Positions 47,421-56,211 of a stretch of 64,000 bases of DNA are shown here, piece by piece. Position 1 is the first letter of the stretch. Each line of letters opens with the position of its first letter. The position numbers were made by a program, and so were the translations under genes. Location: NCBI RefSeq assembly GCF_900103135.1, contig NZ_FNGO01000010.1:34111-98110 (forward strand), in the 5' to 3' direction. A model generated the notes under the pieces. That model did no database searches. It had not been told where the DNA came from and saw only the letters and a program-made list of their open reading frames with translations. The stretch is from Halarsenatibacter silvermanii. Lineage in GTDB: Bacteria > Bacillota > Halanaerobiia > Halanaerobiales > Halarsenatibacteraceae.

Positions 47421-48713
47421 ATGGTCAAAAAAGTGGAGAGAGAAGAGCTGGAAGGCAATAAAGTCAGGTTAAATGTCAGGATAGAAAAAGAAGCTGTAAA
47501 TAACGCGCTGGATAGAGCATACGAAAAAGTTGTGGATGAAGTGGATATTCCCGGTTTTCGCCAGGGTAAAGTTCCCAGAAAAGTTCTGGAGTCAAAGTTT
47601 GGAGAAGAGGTGCTTTATAAGGATGCTCTTGACATATTGATTCCCGGTCAGTATTCGCAGGCGGTGGAAGAAGCTGAAATTGAACCTATCGATCAACCCG
47701 ATATTGAGGATTACCATATTGCCAAAGATGAAGAGGGTTCATTTACCGCTGAAGTTGAAGTGAAACCGGAAGTTGAACTCGGTGAATATACCGATTTCGA
47801 TATAGATATGGAGGAGGCTGAAGTCACCGAAGAAGAGGTAGAAAAAACTCTGGAGCAGATGCAGGAGCAGCAGAGCCAGCTGGTAAGTTCTGACGGAACT
47901 CTGGTTCAGGAAGGCGATCACGTGGTCATAGATTTCACGGGATATATTGATGGAGAAACTTTCCCGGGAGGTCAGGCCGAAGAATACATTCTTGAAATAG
48001 GATCGGGAGAATTTGTGCCCGGTTTTGAGGAAAAGCTGATTGGGAAAGAAGTTGACGAGGATAAAGTGCACGAGGTAAATATTACTTTTCCGGAAGATTA
48101 TGAAGCCGAAGATCTCGCAGGAGAACAGGCAATGTTTGAAGTTATTATTAAGGAGATTAAAGAAAAAGATGTTCCTGAACTGAATGATGAGTTTGCCCGG
48201 GAATCCGGCGATTATGAAACTCTTTCTGAAATGAAAGAAGAGATCAAAAATAATCTCAAAGAGCAAAAAGAACAGCGATCACGGGCGGCTGCTGAAAACG
48301 AGATAATCGAGAAGGTAACCGCAGAATCCGAAGTTGAAGTGCCCGAGCAGCTTGTCGACGAAGAATTAGATCGGATGTTTCAGCAGATGATACAAAATCT
48401 GCAGTCACAGGGGGTCGATGTAGAAGAATTTTTTGAATATCAGGATATGAATGAGGATGAATGGCGTCAGGAAAATAGAGAAGATGCCCGTGAGCGGGCC
48501 AAACAGAACCTTGTACTCGAAGCCATTGCTGCCGCTGAAGAGATTGAAGTCAGCGAAGATGAAATAGAGGATAAGATTGACGAAATAGCTGAACAGGGAG
48601 AGCAGGAACCCGAGCAGGTCAAGCAGTTTTTGCAGATGCAGGGCCAGCTGGCTGATCTGGAACAGGGTTTGAGGATGGAAAAAACTATTGATTTCCTACT
48701 CGAAAACAATTAA
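47421..48713 (+). CDS. tig: Trigger factor
   Basis: Ribosome-associated chaperone and peptidyl-prolyl isomerase of 430 residues. The ribosome-docking signature is GFRQGKVPRKVLE (about 44-56). The FKBP-like domain lies around 150-245 (GDHVVIDFTGYIDGETFPGG), followed by the long helical arms. Very acidic. The ATG follows AAGGAGGG. The order tig-clpP-clpX is conserved in many bacteria. Confidence 0.98.
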   Translation: MVKKVEREELEGNKVRLNVRIEKEAVNNALDRAYEKVVDEVDIPGFRQGKVPRKVLESKFGEEVLYKDALDILIPGQYSQAVEEAEIEPIDQPDIEDYHIAKDEEGSFTAEVEVKPEVELGEYTDFDIDMEEAEVTEEEVEKTLEQMQEQQSQLVSSDGTLVQEGDHVVIDFTGYIDGETFPGGQAEEYILEIGSGEFVPGFEEKLIGKEVDEDKVHEVNITFPEDYEAEDLAGEQAMFEVIIKEIKEKDVPELNDEFARESGDYETLSEMKEEIKNNLKEQKEQRSRAAAENEIIEKVTAESEVEVPEQLVDEELDRMFQQMIQNLQSQGVDVEEFFEYQDMNEDEWRQENREDARERAKQNLVLEAIAAAEEIEVSEDEIEDKIDEIAEQGEQEPEQVKQFLQMQGQLADLEQGLRMEKTIDFLLENN

Positions 48714-48760
48714 AATGGTATTAAGAAGAATTTATATGAAGACATGCAGGAGGTGTCTTA

Positions 48761-49357
48761 ATGAATTTAGTTCCAATGGTGGTTGAACAAACCAGGCGAG
48801 GTGAACGTTCCTACGATATTTACTCCCGCCTTCTCAAGGATAGAATTATTTTTCTGGGATCTCATGTAACAGATGAAGTGGCAAATACTGTTATAGCACA
48901 GATGCTTTTTCTGGAAGGAGAAGACCCGGACAAAGATATTTATCTCTATATCAACAGTCCTGGAGGCTCGGTGACAGCAGCTTTGGCCATGTATGACACT
49001 ATGCAGTATATAAAGCCTGATGTTGTTACTATCTGCATGGGGCAGGCTGCCAGTGCAGGTGCTCTTCTTCTGGCTGCTGGATCCGAGGGTAAAAGACATG
49101 GCCTTCCTTATTCCCGGGTTATGATTCATCAACCTGCTGGAGGCATTCAGGGCAAAGCCAGTGAGGCCGAAGTTCATGTGGAAGAACTTCTGAGAATAAG
49201 AGAAATTCTCAACGAAATTCTCAGTGAACACACCGAGAAAACCGTGGAAGAAATAGAAGAAGATGTTGAAAGAGATTATTTCATGGACGCTGAAGAAGCT
49301 AAAAACTATGGCATTATCGACGATATTATAACAAGAAGCGAGCTGCAGGATAAGTAG
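48761..49357 (+). CDS. clpP: ATP-dependent Clp protease proteolytic subunit
   Basis: Serine protease of 198 residues forming the tetradecameric Clp chamber. Catalytic Ser98 lies in [12 protein letters not shown], His123 in [10 protein letters not shown], and Asp is near 172 ([13 protein letters not shown]). The N-terminus [24 protein letters not shown] is typical. Translation starts at ATG 48761 after AGGAGG. clpX follows 23 bases downstream. Confidence 0.98.
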   Translation: MNLVPMVVEQTRRGERSYDIYSRLLKDRIIFLGSHVTDEVANTVIAQMLFLEGEDPDKDIYLYINSPGGSVTAALAMYDTMQYIKPDVVTICMGQAASAGALLLAAGSEGKRHGLPYSRVMIHQPAGGIQGKASEAEVHVEELLRIREILNEILSEHTEKTVEEIEEDVERDYFMDAEEAKNYGIIDDIITRSELQDK

Positions 49358-49380
49358 TTTTTAAACAGTGAGGTGATTGA

Positions 49381-50634
49381 ATGTTTAAATTTGGAGAAGA
49401 AAAGGGCAAGCTGAAATGCTCTTTTTGCGGCAAAAGTCAGGAGCAGGTGCAGAAGCTTGTCGCCGGTCCCGGAGTATATATATGCGATGAATGTATAGAT
49501 CTCTGCAACGAAATAATTGAAGAAGAGTTAGATGAAGATATGGATCTCGATCTGAAGAACCTGCCCAATCCCGGGGAGATAAAAGAAATTCTTGATGAAT
49601 ACGTTGTGGGCCAGGAAAGAGCCAAAAAGACTCTCTCAGTTGCAGTTTATAATCATTACAAGCGCGTAAATTCGGATATGAAAATAGATGATGTAGAATT
49701 GGAAAAAAGCAATATCATGATGATAGGGCCAACGGGTTGCGGGAAAACTCTTCTGGCACAAACTCTGGCCCGAATTCTAGATGTACCCTTTGCTATTACT
49801 GATGCTACCTCTTTAACCGAAGCCGGTTATGTGGGGGAGGACGTTGAAAATATTCTGCTGAAATTGATCCAGGCAGCTGATTATGACGTGGAAAAGGCCG
49901 AGAAAGGCATAATTTACGTCGATGAAATAGACAAAATAGCCCGCAAATCCGAAAACCCTTCCATAACCAGGGACGTTTCCGGAGAGGGTGTTCAGCAGGC
50001 TCTTTTGAAAATCTTAGAAGGCACTACTGCCAGTGTCCCGCCCCAGGGCGGTAGAAAGCACCCACATCAGGAATTTATACAGATTGATACGTCCAACATT
50101 CTTTTTATAGCTGGTGGCTCATTTGATGGTCTTGATGACATGATTGAAAATCGCATAAAAGAAAAATCTCTCGGTTTTGGGGCTGAAATTGAAACCCAGG
50201 ATGAAAAAGAAAATATAGGTGAAACATTAAAGCATGTTCTGCCTCAGGATCTGCTTCATTACGGTTTGATTCCTGAATTTATAGGCCGTATGCCGGTACT
50301 GGTCACCCTGGATGAGCTGATCGAAGAGGATCTGGTAGAGATTCTGACTACTCCCAGAAATGCACTGGTTAAGCAGTACAAGAAGTTTTTTGCCATGGAT
50401 GATGTGGAACTGGAGTTCACCGATGAAGCTTTGATGTCTATCTCCGAAAAAGCTCTCGATCGCAACAGCGGTGCTCGGGGACTTCGTTCCGTGGTAGAAA
50501 ATGCTATTCTGGATGTCATGTACGAACTTCCTTCCTACCAGGATATCAGCAAATGTATAATTACCAAAGAAGTAGTAGAAGACGATGAGGACCCGGAATT
50601 GATCACCGAAGGCAGCAGAGAAGAGACCGCCTAA
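49381..50634 (+). CDS. clpX: ATP-dependent Clp protease ATP-binding subunit ClpX
   Basis: AAA+ unfoldase that feeds substrates to ClpP. 417 residues: N-terminal zinc-binding domain (CSFCGKSQ, later CDECIDLC), Walker [13 protein letters not shown], Walker [11 protein letters not shown] and the C-terminal sensor 2 region [12 protein letters not shown]. The IGF-like ClpP-docking loop is represented by KSLGFGAE. The ATG follows GTGAGGTGATTGA. Cotranscribed with clpP. Confidence 0.98.
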   Translation: MFKFGEEKGKLKCSFCGKSQEQVQKLVAGPGVYICDECIDLCNEIIEEELDEDMDLDLKNLPNPGEIKEILDEYVVGQERAKKTLSVAVYNHYKRVNSDMKIDDVELEKSNIMMIGPTGCGKTLLAQTLARILDVPFAITDATSLTEAGYVGEDVENILLKLIQAADYDVEKAEKGIIYVDEIDKIARKSENPSITRDVSGEGVQQALLKILEGTTASVPPQGGRKHPHQEFIQIDTSNILFIAGGSFDGLDDMIENRIKEKSLGFGAEIETQDEKENIGETLKHVLPQDLLHYGLIPEFIGRMPVLVTLDELIEEDLVEILTTPRNALVKQYKKFFAMDDVELEFTDEALMSISEKALDRNSGARGLRSVVENAILDVMYELPSYQDISKCIITKEVVEDDEDPELITEGSREETA

Positions 50635-50772
50635 TTCAGTCAAAAAAATAGATGATTACCAGGGGGATATGAGCAGTTTACCTCAGTTGAGGTGGGCTGT
50701 AATTATTCCCCTTTTCGATTTTCTTTTGCAATTTTTATTCTACAATGTCAGCTGGAAGCAGGTGATATAATC

Positions 50773-51357
50773 ATGTTTGATAGAGCTGAATTTGTCAGAG
50801 GTGCTCATCAGCCTGATCAATTTCCTCGCCATACTTTTCCGGAAGTGGCTTTTTCCGGGCGGTCAAATGTCGGCAAGTCTTCTCTGATAAACATGCTTTT
50901 GGGCCGTAAAAAACTGGCCCGGATCAGCAAAAAGCCAGGACGCACCAAAAGCATAAACTTTTATAGGATCGACGATCGCTTCTGTCTGGTGGATCTTCCT
51001 GGTTACGGTTACGCAGGCGTGCCTGCAGAGGAACAGGAAAAATGGGCTTATCTGATCGAGGATTATCTTCATCATCGGAAAAATCTTAAAGGGATAATTC
51101 AAATTGTTGATGCTCGTCATGAACCCAGCGAAGATGATTATTTGATGATGGACTGGCTTGCTTCGGCCGAACTCAATTTTTTGATAGCTGCCACCAAATG
51201 CGACAAATTAAAAAAGAGTCGTCTTAAACCTCAGCGGAAAATGATAGCTGACAGAATGGGAATTTCTCTGGAAAAGGTCCTGTTAACCTCGGCGCGCAAA
51301 AGACAGGGTAAAAAGAGACTGGAAACCTTTATTAAAGAGGTGACAGGAATTTCTTAA
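50773..51357 (+). CDS. engB: Ribosome biogenesis GTPase EngB (YsxC/YihA)
   Basis: TRAFAC GTPase needed for 50S assembly. About 194 residues with G1 GRSNVGKSSL, the G2 region KPGRTKSINFY, G3 DLPGYGYA and G4 ATKCDKL. The ATG at 50773 with AGGTGAT upstream gives the normal N-terminus (MFDRAEFVRGAH); an upstream in-frame ATG at 50692 is unlikely. It follows clpX after 139 bases, in which a weak stem (CAG and ACCTCA with TGAGGT and CTG, 50675-50700) may attenuate transcription. Confidence 0.96.
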   Translation: MFDRAEFVRGAHQPDQFPRHTFPEVAFSGRSNVGKSSLINMLLGRKKLARISKKPGRTKSINFYRIDDRFCLVDLPGYGYAGVPAEEQEKWAYLIEDYLHHRKNLKGIIQIVDARHEPSEDDYLMMDWLASAELNFLIAATKCDKLKKSRLKPQRKMIADRMGISLEKVLLTSARKRQGKKRLETFIKEVTGIS

Positions 51358-51380
51358 GAATGTATTGGGAGGAGAGAATT

Positions 51381-52268
51381 TTGCCAGAAAAGCAGCCCCC
51401 CGAATTTCGCCCGGATTCAAAATTGTCTTCAGCGAATAACTACGAAGTTTTCGCTGAAATTTATGATGAGGTAATGTCTGCTGTCCCTTACGATCTCTGG
51501 TATGATTATCTCAATTTTCTTTACAGGTATCACGGTTTTGAAGATCCGGAAAATATACTGGAGCTGGCCTGCGGTACGGGGGAGGTAATGAAAAGATTTC
51601 TCGGTTATCCTGGAGAAAATACAAAAAGTGATTTTATCATTGGGGTGGACAGATCAGAATATATGCTGGCCCAGGCCCGGGAGAAACTGGCATCTATGAA
51701 TGATAATTTTCTGCTGGTCCAACAGGATATAAGAGAACTGAAACTTGCCCGAGAGTTTGATTTTATATATTCTATATTCGACAGCATAAATTATATCACC
51801 GGTAAGGACGGATTGGAAAGTGTTTTTAAGGGAGTTTATGATCATCTGAAAGATGATGGAGTATTTATTTTTGATTATAACACCTGTTCCAGGCTGCAAA
51901 GTATCGAAGAGGGAGTTTCCAATTTTTATGGACACGATTTTTTCTGTCAGTGGCAGGATGAAGTTATAAAAGAAGAAGATATCTGGAGGGTGGAGCTGAC
52001 GATAAATATTGATGATCGAGAAGAAATAATCTATGAGCAGCATGAGGAGAAGGCATTTCCGCTGGAAGAAGTAAAATCTTTGCTGCATAAAAGCGGTTTT
52101 GATTGGATTGAACTTTATGAAACTCCCAAACTGAAAAAAGGCAGGGAGGATAGTTTTCGTGTTCACTTCATGGCCAGTTCTCACAAACCTCCCGGGCTTT
52201 CTCCTCCGGGATATTTAAATGCTTATCTGCGCTGGAAGATGTGTAAATTAAAACATCTTTTTTTCTAA
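51381..52268 (+). CDS. SAM-dependent methyltransferase
   Basis: Class I methyltransferase of about 295 residues. Motif I is ILELACGTGEVMKRF, the acidic residue of motif II is in IGVDRSEYMLAQARE, and DFIYSIFDSINYI stands at motif IV. A C-terminal region after the Rossmann core (about 185-290) may bind the substrate, which is unknown. The TTG at 51381 is preferred because GGGAGGAG lies 6 bases upstream; the ATG at 51360 directly follows engB without a ribosome site. Confidence 0.85.
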   Translation: MPEKQPPEFRPDSKLSSANNYEVFAEIYDEVMSAVPYDLWYDYLNFLYRYHGFEDPENILELACGTGEVMKRFLGYPGENTKSDFIIGVDRSEYMLAQAREKLASMNDNFLLVQQDIRELKLAREFDFIYSIFDSINYITGKDGLESVFKGVYDHLKDDGVFIFDYNTCSRLQSIEEGVSNFYGHDFFCQWQDEVIKEEDIWRVELTINIDDREEIIYEQHEEKAFPLEEVKSLLHKSGFDWIELYETPKLKKGREDSFRVHFMASSHKPPGLSPPGYLNAYLRWKMCKLKHLFF

Positions 52269-52291
52269 ATAGAAACAGGGAGGCCGAAAAT

Positions 52292-53386
52292 ATGAGCAAT
52301 AAAATTTTATCAGGTATATCAGTTTTAATTATTTTACTGTTAATCGGGTTTGGATTTTTCATGCAGCAGGAGGATGAGACAGTCGATACCGATCTGGTTG
52401 AGTATGAGGACACCGGGATTTATCTCGACACTGTAAACACCATCAGGGTATATGCTGCCAGCGAGGAGGAGGGCAAAACCGCGGTCGATCAGGTTTTTGA
52501 GAGATTGCAGGAGATAGATAGAAAACTCAGCATATACGATGAAGACAGCGAAATATCGGCAGTAAATCAACAGGCCGGAAAAGAGTCTGTGGAGGTCAGC
52601 AGAAAAACCTATGAAATTCTGGAGGATTCAATCCATTATGCCCGTGAGCTGGAGGGCAGTTTTGATCCTTCCATCGGTGCTCTTACCCTGCTTTGGGGCT
52701 GGGGCAGTGAAGAAGGGCCTTCAGTTCCAGATGAGGAGGAAGTGAGGGAAACTCTGGATTTTGTTGATTATAATAAAATAGAAATGCAGGAAAATAACAA
52801 CCAGGTGAGCCTGGCTGAGGAAGGAATGCGACTTGATCTGGGAGCGATAGCTAAAGGATATGCCTCTGTTGAGGCCAGGCAGGTGCTCAAAGATAACAAT
52901 ATCGATAGTGCTTTTGTGAATCTCGGCGGCAATATTACGCTTATGGGAATGAAACCTGATGAAACCCCCTGGCGGATCGGAATTCAGCACCCCCGCTCGG
53001 ACAGAGGGGAGGTTATGGCAGCTGTGGATGTAGATGAAGAAGAGCTTGAAACTTCCGAAGCTGTGGTTACTTCAGGAGACTATGAGAGGTATTTCGAAGA
53101 GGATGGAGAAGAATACCATCATATTATAGATCCTGAAACCGGTTATCCAACCGTGCACGAAATTATAAGTACCACGATAGTTACCGATGATCCTATTAAA
53201 GCTGATGCCTATTCTACAGGAGTGCTGGTCAGAGGTATGGATGGGCTTGAATTTGTTGAAGAGACCGAAAATATGGAAGCAGTTTTTATCAGTGAAAATC
53301 TGGATGTTTTTGCTACCAGCGGGGTTCGAGACAGGCTGGAGCTTTTCGATGAAGAGTTTGAAATGGTCGATATGGAAGAAATATAG
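52292..53386 (+). CDS. apbE: FAD:protein FMN transferase (ApbE)
   Basis: Attaches FMN covalently to Thr/Ser of flavoproteins such as the NqrB/C and RnfD/G subunits. 364 residues with a single N-terminal membrane segment (about 6-24) and no lipobox Cys, so it is likely membrane-anchored and extracytoplasmic. Family motifs are GSFDPSIGALTLLWGWG, LDLGAIAKGYA, FVNLGGNI, HHIIDPETGYP and DAYSTGV. It is strongly acidic. The ATG follows GGGAGG. Closed by a terminator at 53431-53473. Its targets (possibly an Rnf or Nqr complex) are not in the window. Confidence 0.95.
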   Translation: MSNKILSGISVLIILLLIGFGFFMQQEDETVDTDLVEYEDTGIYLDTVNTIRVYAASEEEGKTAVDQVFERLQEIDRKLSIYDEDSEISAVNQQAGKESVEVSRKTYEILEDSIHYARELEGSFDPSIGALTLLWGWGSEEGPSVPDEEEVRETLDFVDYNKIEMQENNNQVSLAEEGMRLDLGAIAKGYASVEARQVLKDNNIDSAFVNLGGNITLMGMKPDETPWRIGIQHPRSDRGEVMAAVDVDEEELETSEAVVTSGDYERYFEEDGEEYHHIIDPETGYPTVHEIISTTIVTDDPIKADAYSTGVLVRGMDGLEFVEETENMEAVFISENLDVFATSGVRDRLELFDEEFEMVDMEEI

Positions 53387-53430
53387 ATAGACTTAGTTTA
53401 AAAATTACGGTGCTTTTTTTATCTAAATTA

Positions 53431-53473
53431 CAGTCGGCCGCAGGCAGTCTCGCCCCCCTGCGGCTGTTTTTTT
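53431..53473 (+). terminator. Terminator after apbE
   Basis: CAG and CCGCAGG (from 53431) pair with CCTGCGG and CTG (to about 53466), followed by seven T. Confidence 0.88.
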
Positions 53474-53568
53474 AATTGGCAGAGGAAAATAAAAATTTTT
53501 ACAGAAATATTTAAGATAGAAGCATCTTTTTATTATCATTATTAAATATAAATTTTAGGGGGCAAAAT

Positions 53569-54744
53569 ATGCTGGATATCCACAGGATCAAAAGTTTTGA
53601 GATGCCTACCAGGATTATCACAGGAGTGGGCTGTCGGAAGGAACTTGTACCTGCTTTAGAACAGGAGGAAGTGACCAAACCTCTGATCGTTACCGACGAA
53701 GGAATTATCGAAGCCGGGTTGCTGGAAAAAATAACCTGTCTGCTTGAAGAAAAGAACATCGAGTTTGAAGTTTATTCTGAAGTGGAAGCCAACCCGGATA
53801 TAGAAACAGTAGATCAGGGTTGTGATATTTTTCAGGAGAAAGGTTGTGATGGGCTGATAGCGCTGGGAGGTGGAAGCTCGATCGATACTGCCAAAGGTAT
53901 AGGGGTTTTAGATCAGCATGGCGGATCTATTAAAGAATATGAATTCGGGCAAAAACCTCTCCAGAGGAGAATAACTTCCCTTATAGCTCTACCAACCACG
54001 GCAGGTACAGGCAGCGAGGTAACCATGTGGGCTGTAATAACCGATCATGAAAGAGAGATCAAATACAATGTGGGAGGACCATTGATAGCCCCTCAGGTTG
54101 CCATAGTCGATCCTGAACTGCACGTATCGATGCCGGCTTTTATAACGGCAGAAACAGGAATGGATGCCCTCTGCCACGCCATAGAATGCTATACTTCCCA
54201 TTATGCTCAGCCTCTGACTGATTCTGTGGCTTTGCTGGCAATAGAATACTGTGCCAAATATCTGAGGCGGGCCACAGCCAATTCTCAGGATCTGGAGGCC
54301 AGATATTATATGGCTCAGGCGGCCACTCTGGCCGGGCTTTCTTACGGCAGCGAGAGTGCTGGAGCAGTTCACGCCATGGCCCAGAGTCTGGCAGGCATTA
54401 AACCGGAAATAAGACATGGAGCAGCAGTCGGGGCTTTGCTGGCTCCAGTAATGGAGTATAACTGGTTGGGCCGCCCGGAAAAATTCAGCCGCATAGCTGA
54501 AGCCATGGAAGAAAATGTCTGGGATCTTACAAATAAGGAAGCTGCAATTGCCGGAATAGAAGCGATCAGAGGACTGGTTGAGGATATAGGGATTCCGTCT
54601 TTGAGAGAGCTGGGTATTACCAGAGATGAAATACCAGAGCTGGCTCAGGCCGCTGAAGATGATCCGCAGACGGTGGGCAATCCTCGTGACGTGGATAAAA
54701 ATAGTTATAAAGAAATTTATCATAAAGCTTTAAAGAGAAAATAA
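53569..54744 (+). CDS. Iron-containing alcohol dehydrogenase
   Basis: Group III (Fe-type) NAD(P)-dependent alcohol dehydrogenase of 391 residues. Nucleotide binding is at LIALGGGSSIDTAKGI and PTTAGTGSEVTMWAV. Metal ligands lie in ETGMDALCHAIECY (Asp, His) and in AGAVHAMAQSLAG and RHGAAVG (His). Substrate unknown; in fermenters these enzymes often reduce aldehydes to alcohols. The ATG follows TAGGGGGG. The C_GCAxxG_C_C gene lies 49 bases downstream. Confidence 0.93.
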   Translation: MLDIHRIKSFEMPTRIITGVGCRKELVPALEQEEVTKPLIVTDEGIIEAGLLEKITCLLEEKNIEFEVYSEVEANPDIETVDQGCDIFQEKGCDGLIALGGGSSIDTAKGIGVLDQHGGSIKEYEFGQKPLQRRITSLIALPTTAGTGSEVTMWAVITDHEREIKYNVGGPLIAPQVAIVDPELHVSMPAFITAETGMDALCHAIECYTSHYAQPLTDSVALLAIEYCAKYLRRATANSQDLEARYYMAQAATLAGLSYGSESAGAVHAMAQSLAGIKPEIRHGAAVGALLAPVMEYNWLGRPEKFSRIAEAMEENVWDLTNKEAAIAGIEAIRGLVEDIGIPSLRELGITRDEIPELAQAAEDDPQTVGNPRDVDKNSYKEIYHKALKRK

Positions 54745-54793
54745 TTGCTGTTGAAAATATTCTTTATCCTTTCTTTGGAGGAGGACAAAATTG

Positions 54794-55294
54794 ATGAATC
54801 AGGAAGAAAAAATTTTGGATGAGGTTGAAAATGCGGCGCGGAATAATCTGGCTGAAAAACGCACTATGGCCTGTTCTCAGGCGGTAAATCTGGCTCTGCA
54901 GGAAAAATTTCTTAATGGAGAGATAAATTCTGAGCTGGTAAAGGCACTAGCTCCCTTTGCTGGAGGCACCCGGCGCAATTCTTTGTGTGGGGCTTTAGTC
55001 GGCGGTATAATCGGTATAGGAATGAAACATGGAGTTGATCTTGAAAATATGTCCCGGCTGGAAAGCCTTACTTCCTCCTATAAACCGGCTCAGGAATTTT
55101 ATGAGTTTTTCGAAGAAGATAATGAAAGTTTGAACTGCTATGATATTATTGGTTATGATTTGAGGGATGATGAGCAGAGAGAGGAATGGCTTGATCGGGA
55201 TGGCTGGAATGAGTGTGCTGATCGTTGTGGAAGGGCAGCCCGGAAGGCTGCTAAATTAATAATAAAGTGGGATGATCTGAAGGGGGGCGAATGA
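54794..55294 (+). CDS. C_GCAxxG_C_C family redox protein
   Basis: 166 residues. The four cysteine positions of the family are present: MACSQAVNLAL, SLCGALVGGIIGIGMKHG, NCYDIIGYDL and CADRCGRAARKAAKLI. Members are small and often adjacent to redox enzymes; the function is not established. The central motif reads LCGALVGG, a normal variant. ATG 54794 lies 8 bases after GGAGGAGG. The stop overlaps the next start by 4 bases, so the two genes are translationally coupled. Confidence 0.88.
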   Translation: MNQEEKILDEVENAARNNLAEKRTMACSQAVNLALQEKFLNGEINSELVKALAPFAGGTRRNSLCGALVGGIIGIGMKHGVDLENMSRLESLTSSYKPAQEFYEFFEEDNESLNCYDIIGYDLRDDEQREEWLDRDGWNECADRCGRAARKAAKLIIKWDDLKGGE

Positions 55295-56079
55295 CCGACA
55301 TGGACTCAAGCATCAAAAGAGAGCTGGCTGAGAGGCTTGAAGAAGCTAAAAAAACAGGCGATCCTATCCCGCCTCTCACCAATGAATATCCGGAAATGAC
55401 CATTCAGGATGCCTATGATATACAAAATATCAACAGGGGAGAGATACTGAAAACTGAAGAGTTAAAGGGTCGCAAAATTGGTTTGACATCCCGAGTAATG
55501 CAGGATAATTTTGGCGTGACTGAGCCGGATTTTGGTTTCATATCTGAAAGTTTGCTAACGGCTGAAAAAAAGTTAGGCCTTCGTGAGCACAATTTAATCC
55601 AGCCCAAAATTGAGGCTGAGATAGCTTTCATCATGGATAGAGATATTTCCGGTCCCGGGGTTAATTTTAGAGATGTACTGCAGCATACCTACAGAGTAGT
55701 TCCAGTCTTTGAGATTATTGACAGCAGAATCAGGGATTGGAATATTGAGATTCAGGACACCATAGCAGATAATGCTTCCTGTGGTCTGGTGATCATAGGA
55801 AATGGCGCTGCCGATCCGGATGATATTGATCTGCGCACAACCGGTCTGATATTGACCTGTGATGGCAAACTGCAGGACACAGCGGCCGGAGCAGAAGTTT
55901 TCGGACATCCAGCCGGTTCAGTTGCCTGGCTGGTTAATAAGATGTCTGAATTTGATGAGGGTTTAAAGGCGGGAGAGCTCGTACTATCAGGCTCCCCTGT
56001 TGCAGCTTATAAAATAAAACAAGGAGAATTTTGGGAAGCAGAAATAGGAGATATAGGTAGGGTTACAGCAGCTTTTTAA
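55291..56079 (+). CDS. 2-keto-4-pentenoate hydratase / FAH superfamily protein
   Basis: 262 residues similar to MhpD/oxaloacetate decarboxylase-type enzymes of aromatic meta-cleavage. The N-terminal half has DAYDIQNINRG and GRKIGLTSRVMQDNFGV; the metal-binding acids are in QPKIEAEIAFIM (Glu-x-Glu) and VFEIIDSRI. LVLSGSPVAAYKI closes the fold. No other aromatic degradation genes are nearby, so the true substrate is uncertain. Translational coupling with the C_GCAxxG_C_C gene is visible. Confidence 0.9.
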   Translation: MTDMDSSIKRELAERLEEAKKTGDPIPPLTNEYPEMTIQDAYDIQNINRGEILKTEELKGRKIGLTSRVMQDNFGVTEPDFGFISESLLTAEKKLGLREHNLIQPKIEAEIAFIMDRDISGPGVNFRDVLQHTYRVVPVFEIIDSRIRDWNIEIQDTIADNASCGLVIIGNGAADPDDIDLRTTGLILTCDGKLQDTAAGAEVFGHPAGSVAWLVNKMSEFDEGLKAGELVLSGSPVAAYKIKQGEFWEAEIGDIGRVTAAF

Positions 56080-56147
56080 TCTATCTAGAAAACTTTTGTT
56101 TTTACAGGAAGAATTTTGCCGGAGATCTGCCCTGCCTAATGAATAAA

Positions 56148-56207
56148 GACACACAACCTGTCCCCGGAGAAAAGTTTATGGGGACAGGTTGTGTGTCGTT
56201 TTCTTTT
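56148..56207. repeat. Perfect 18-bp palindrome, terminator or REP-like element
   Basis: GACACACAACCTGTCCCC (56148-56165) is followed after 14 bases by its exact complement (56180-56197) and GTTTTCTTTT. It can terminate the upstream operon. The ACCTGTCCCC core resembles palindromes associated with RAYT transposases in other clostridia, recalled from memory. No second copy was seen in this window. Confidence 0.75.
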
Positions 56208-56211
56208 CTGT

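Noticed and set aside
53989..54723. Minus-strand frame of 244 residues inside the alcohol dehydrogenase gene
   Set aside because: Antisense shadow of an intact enzyme gene, with no ribosome site or recognisable domain.
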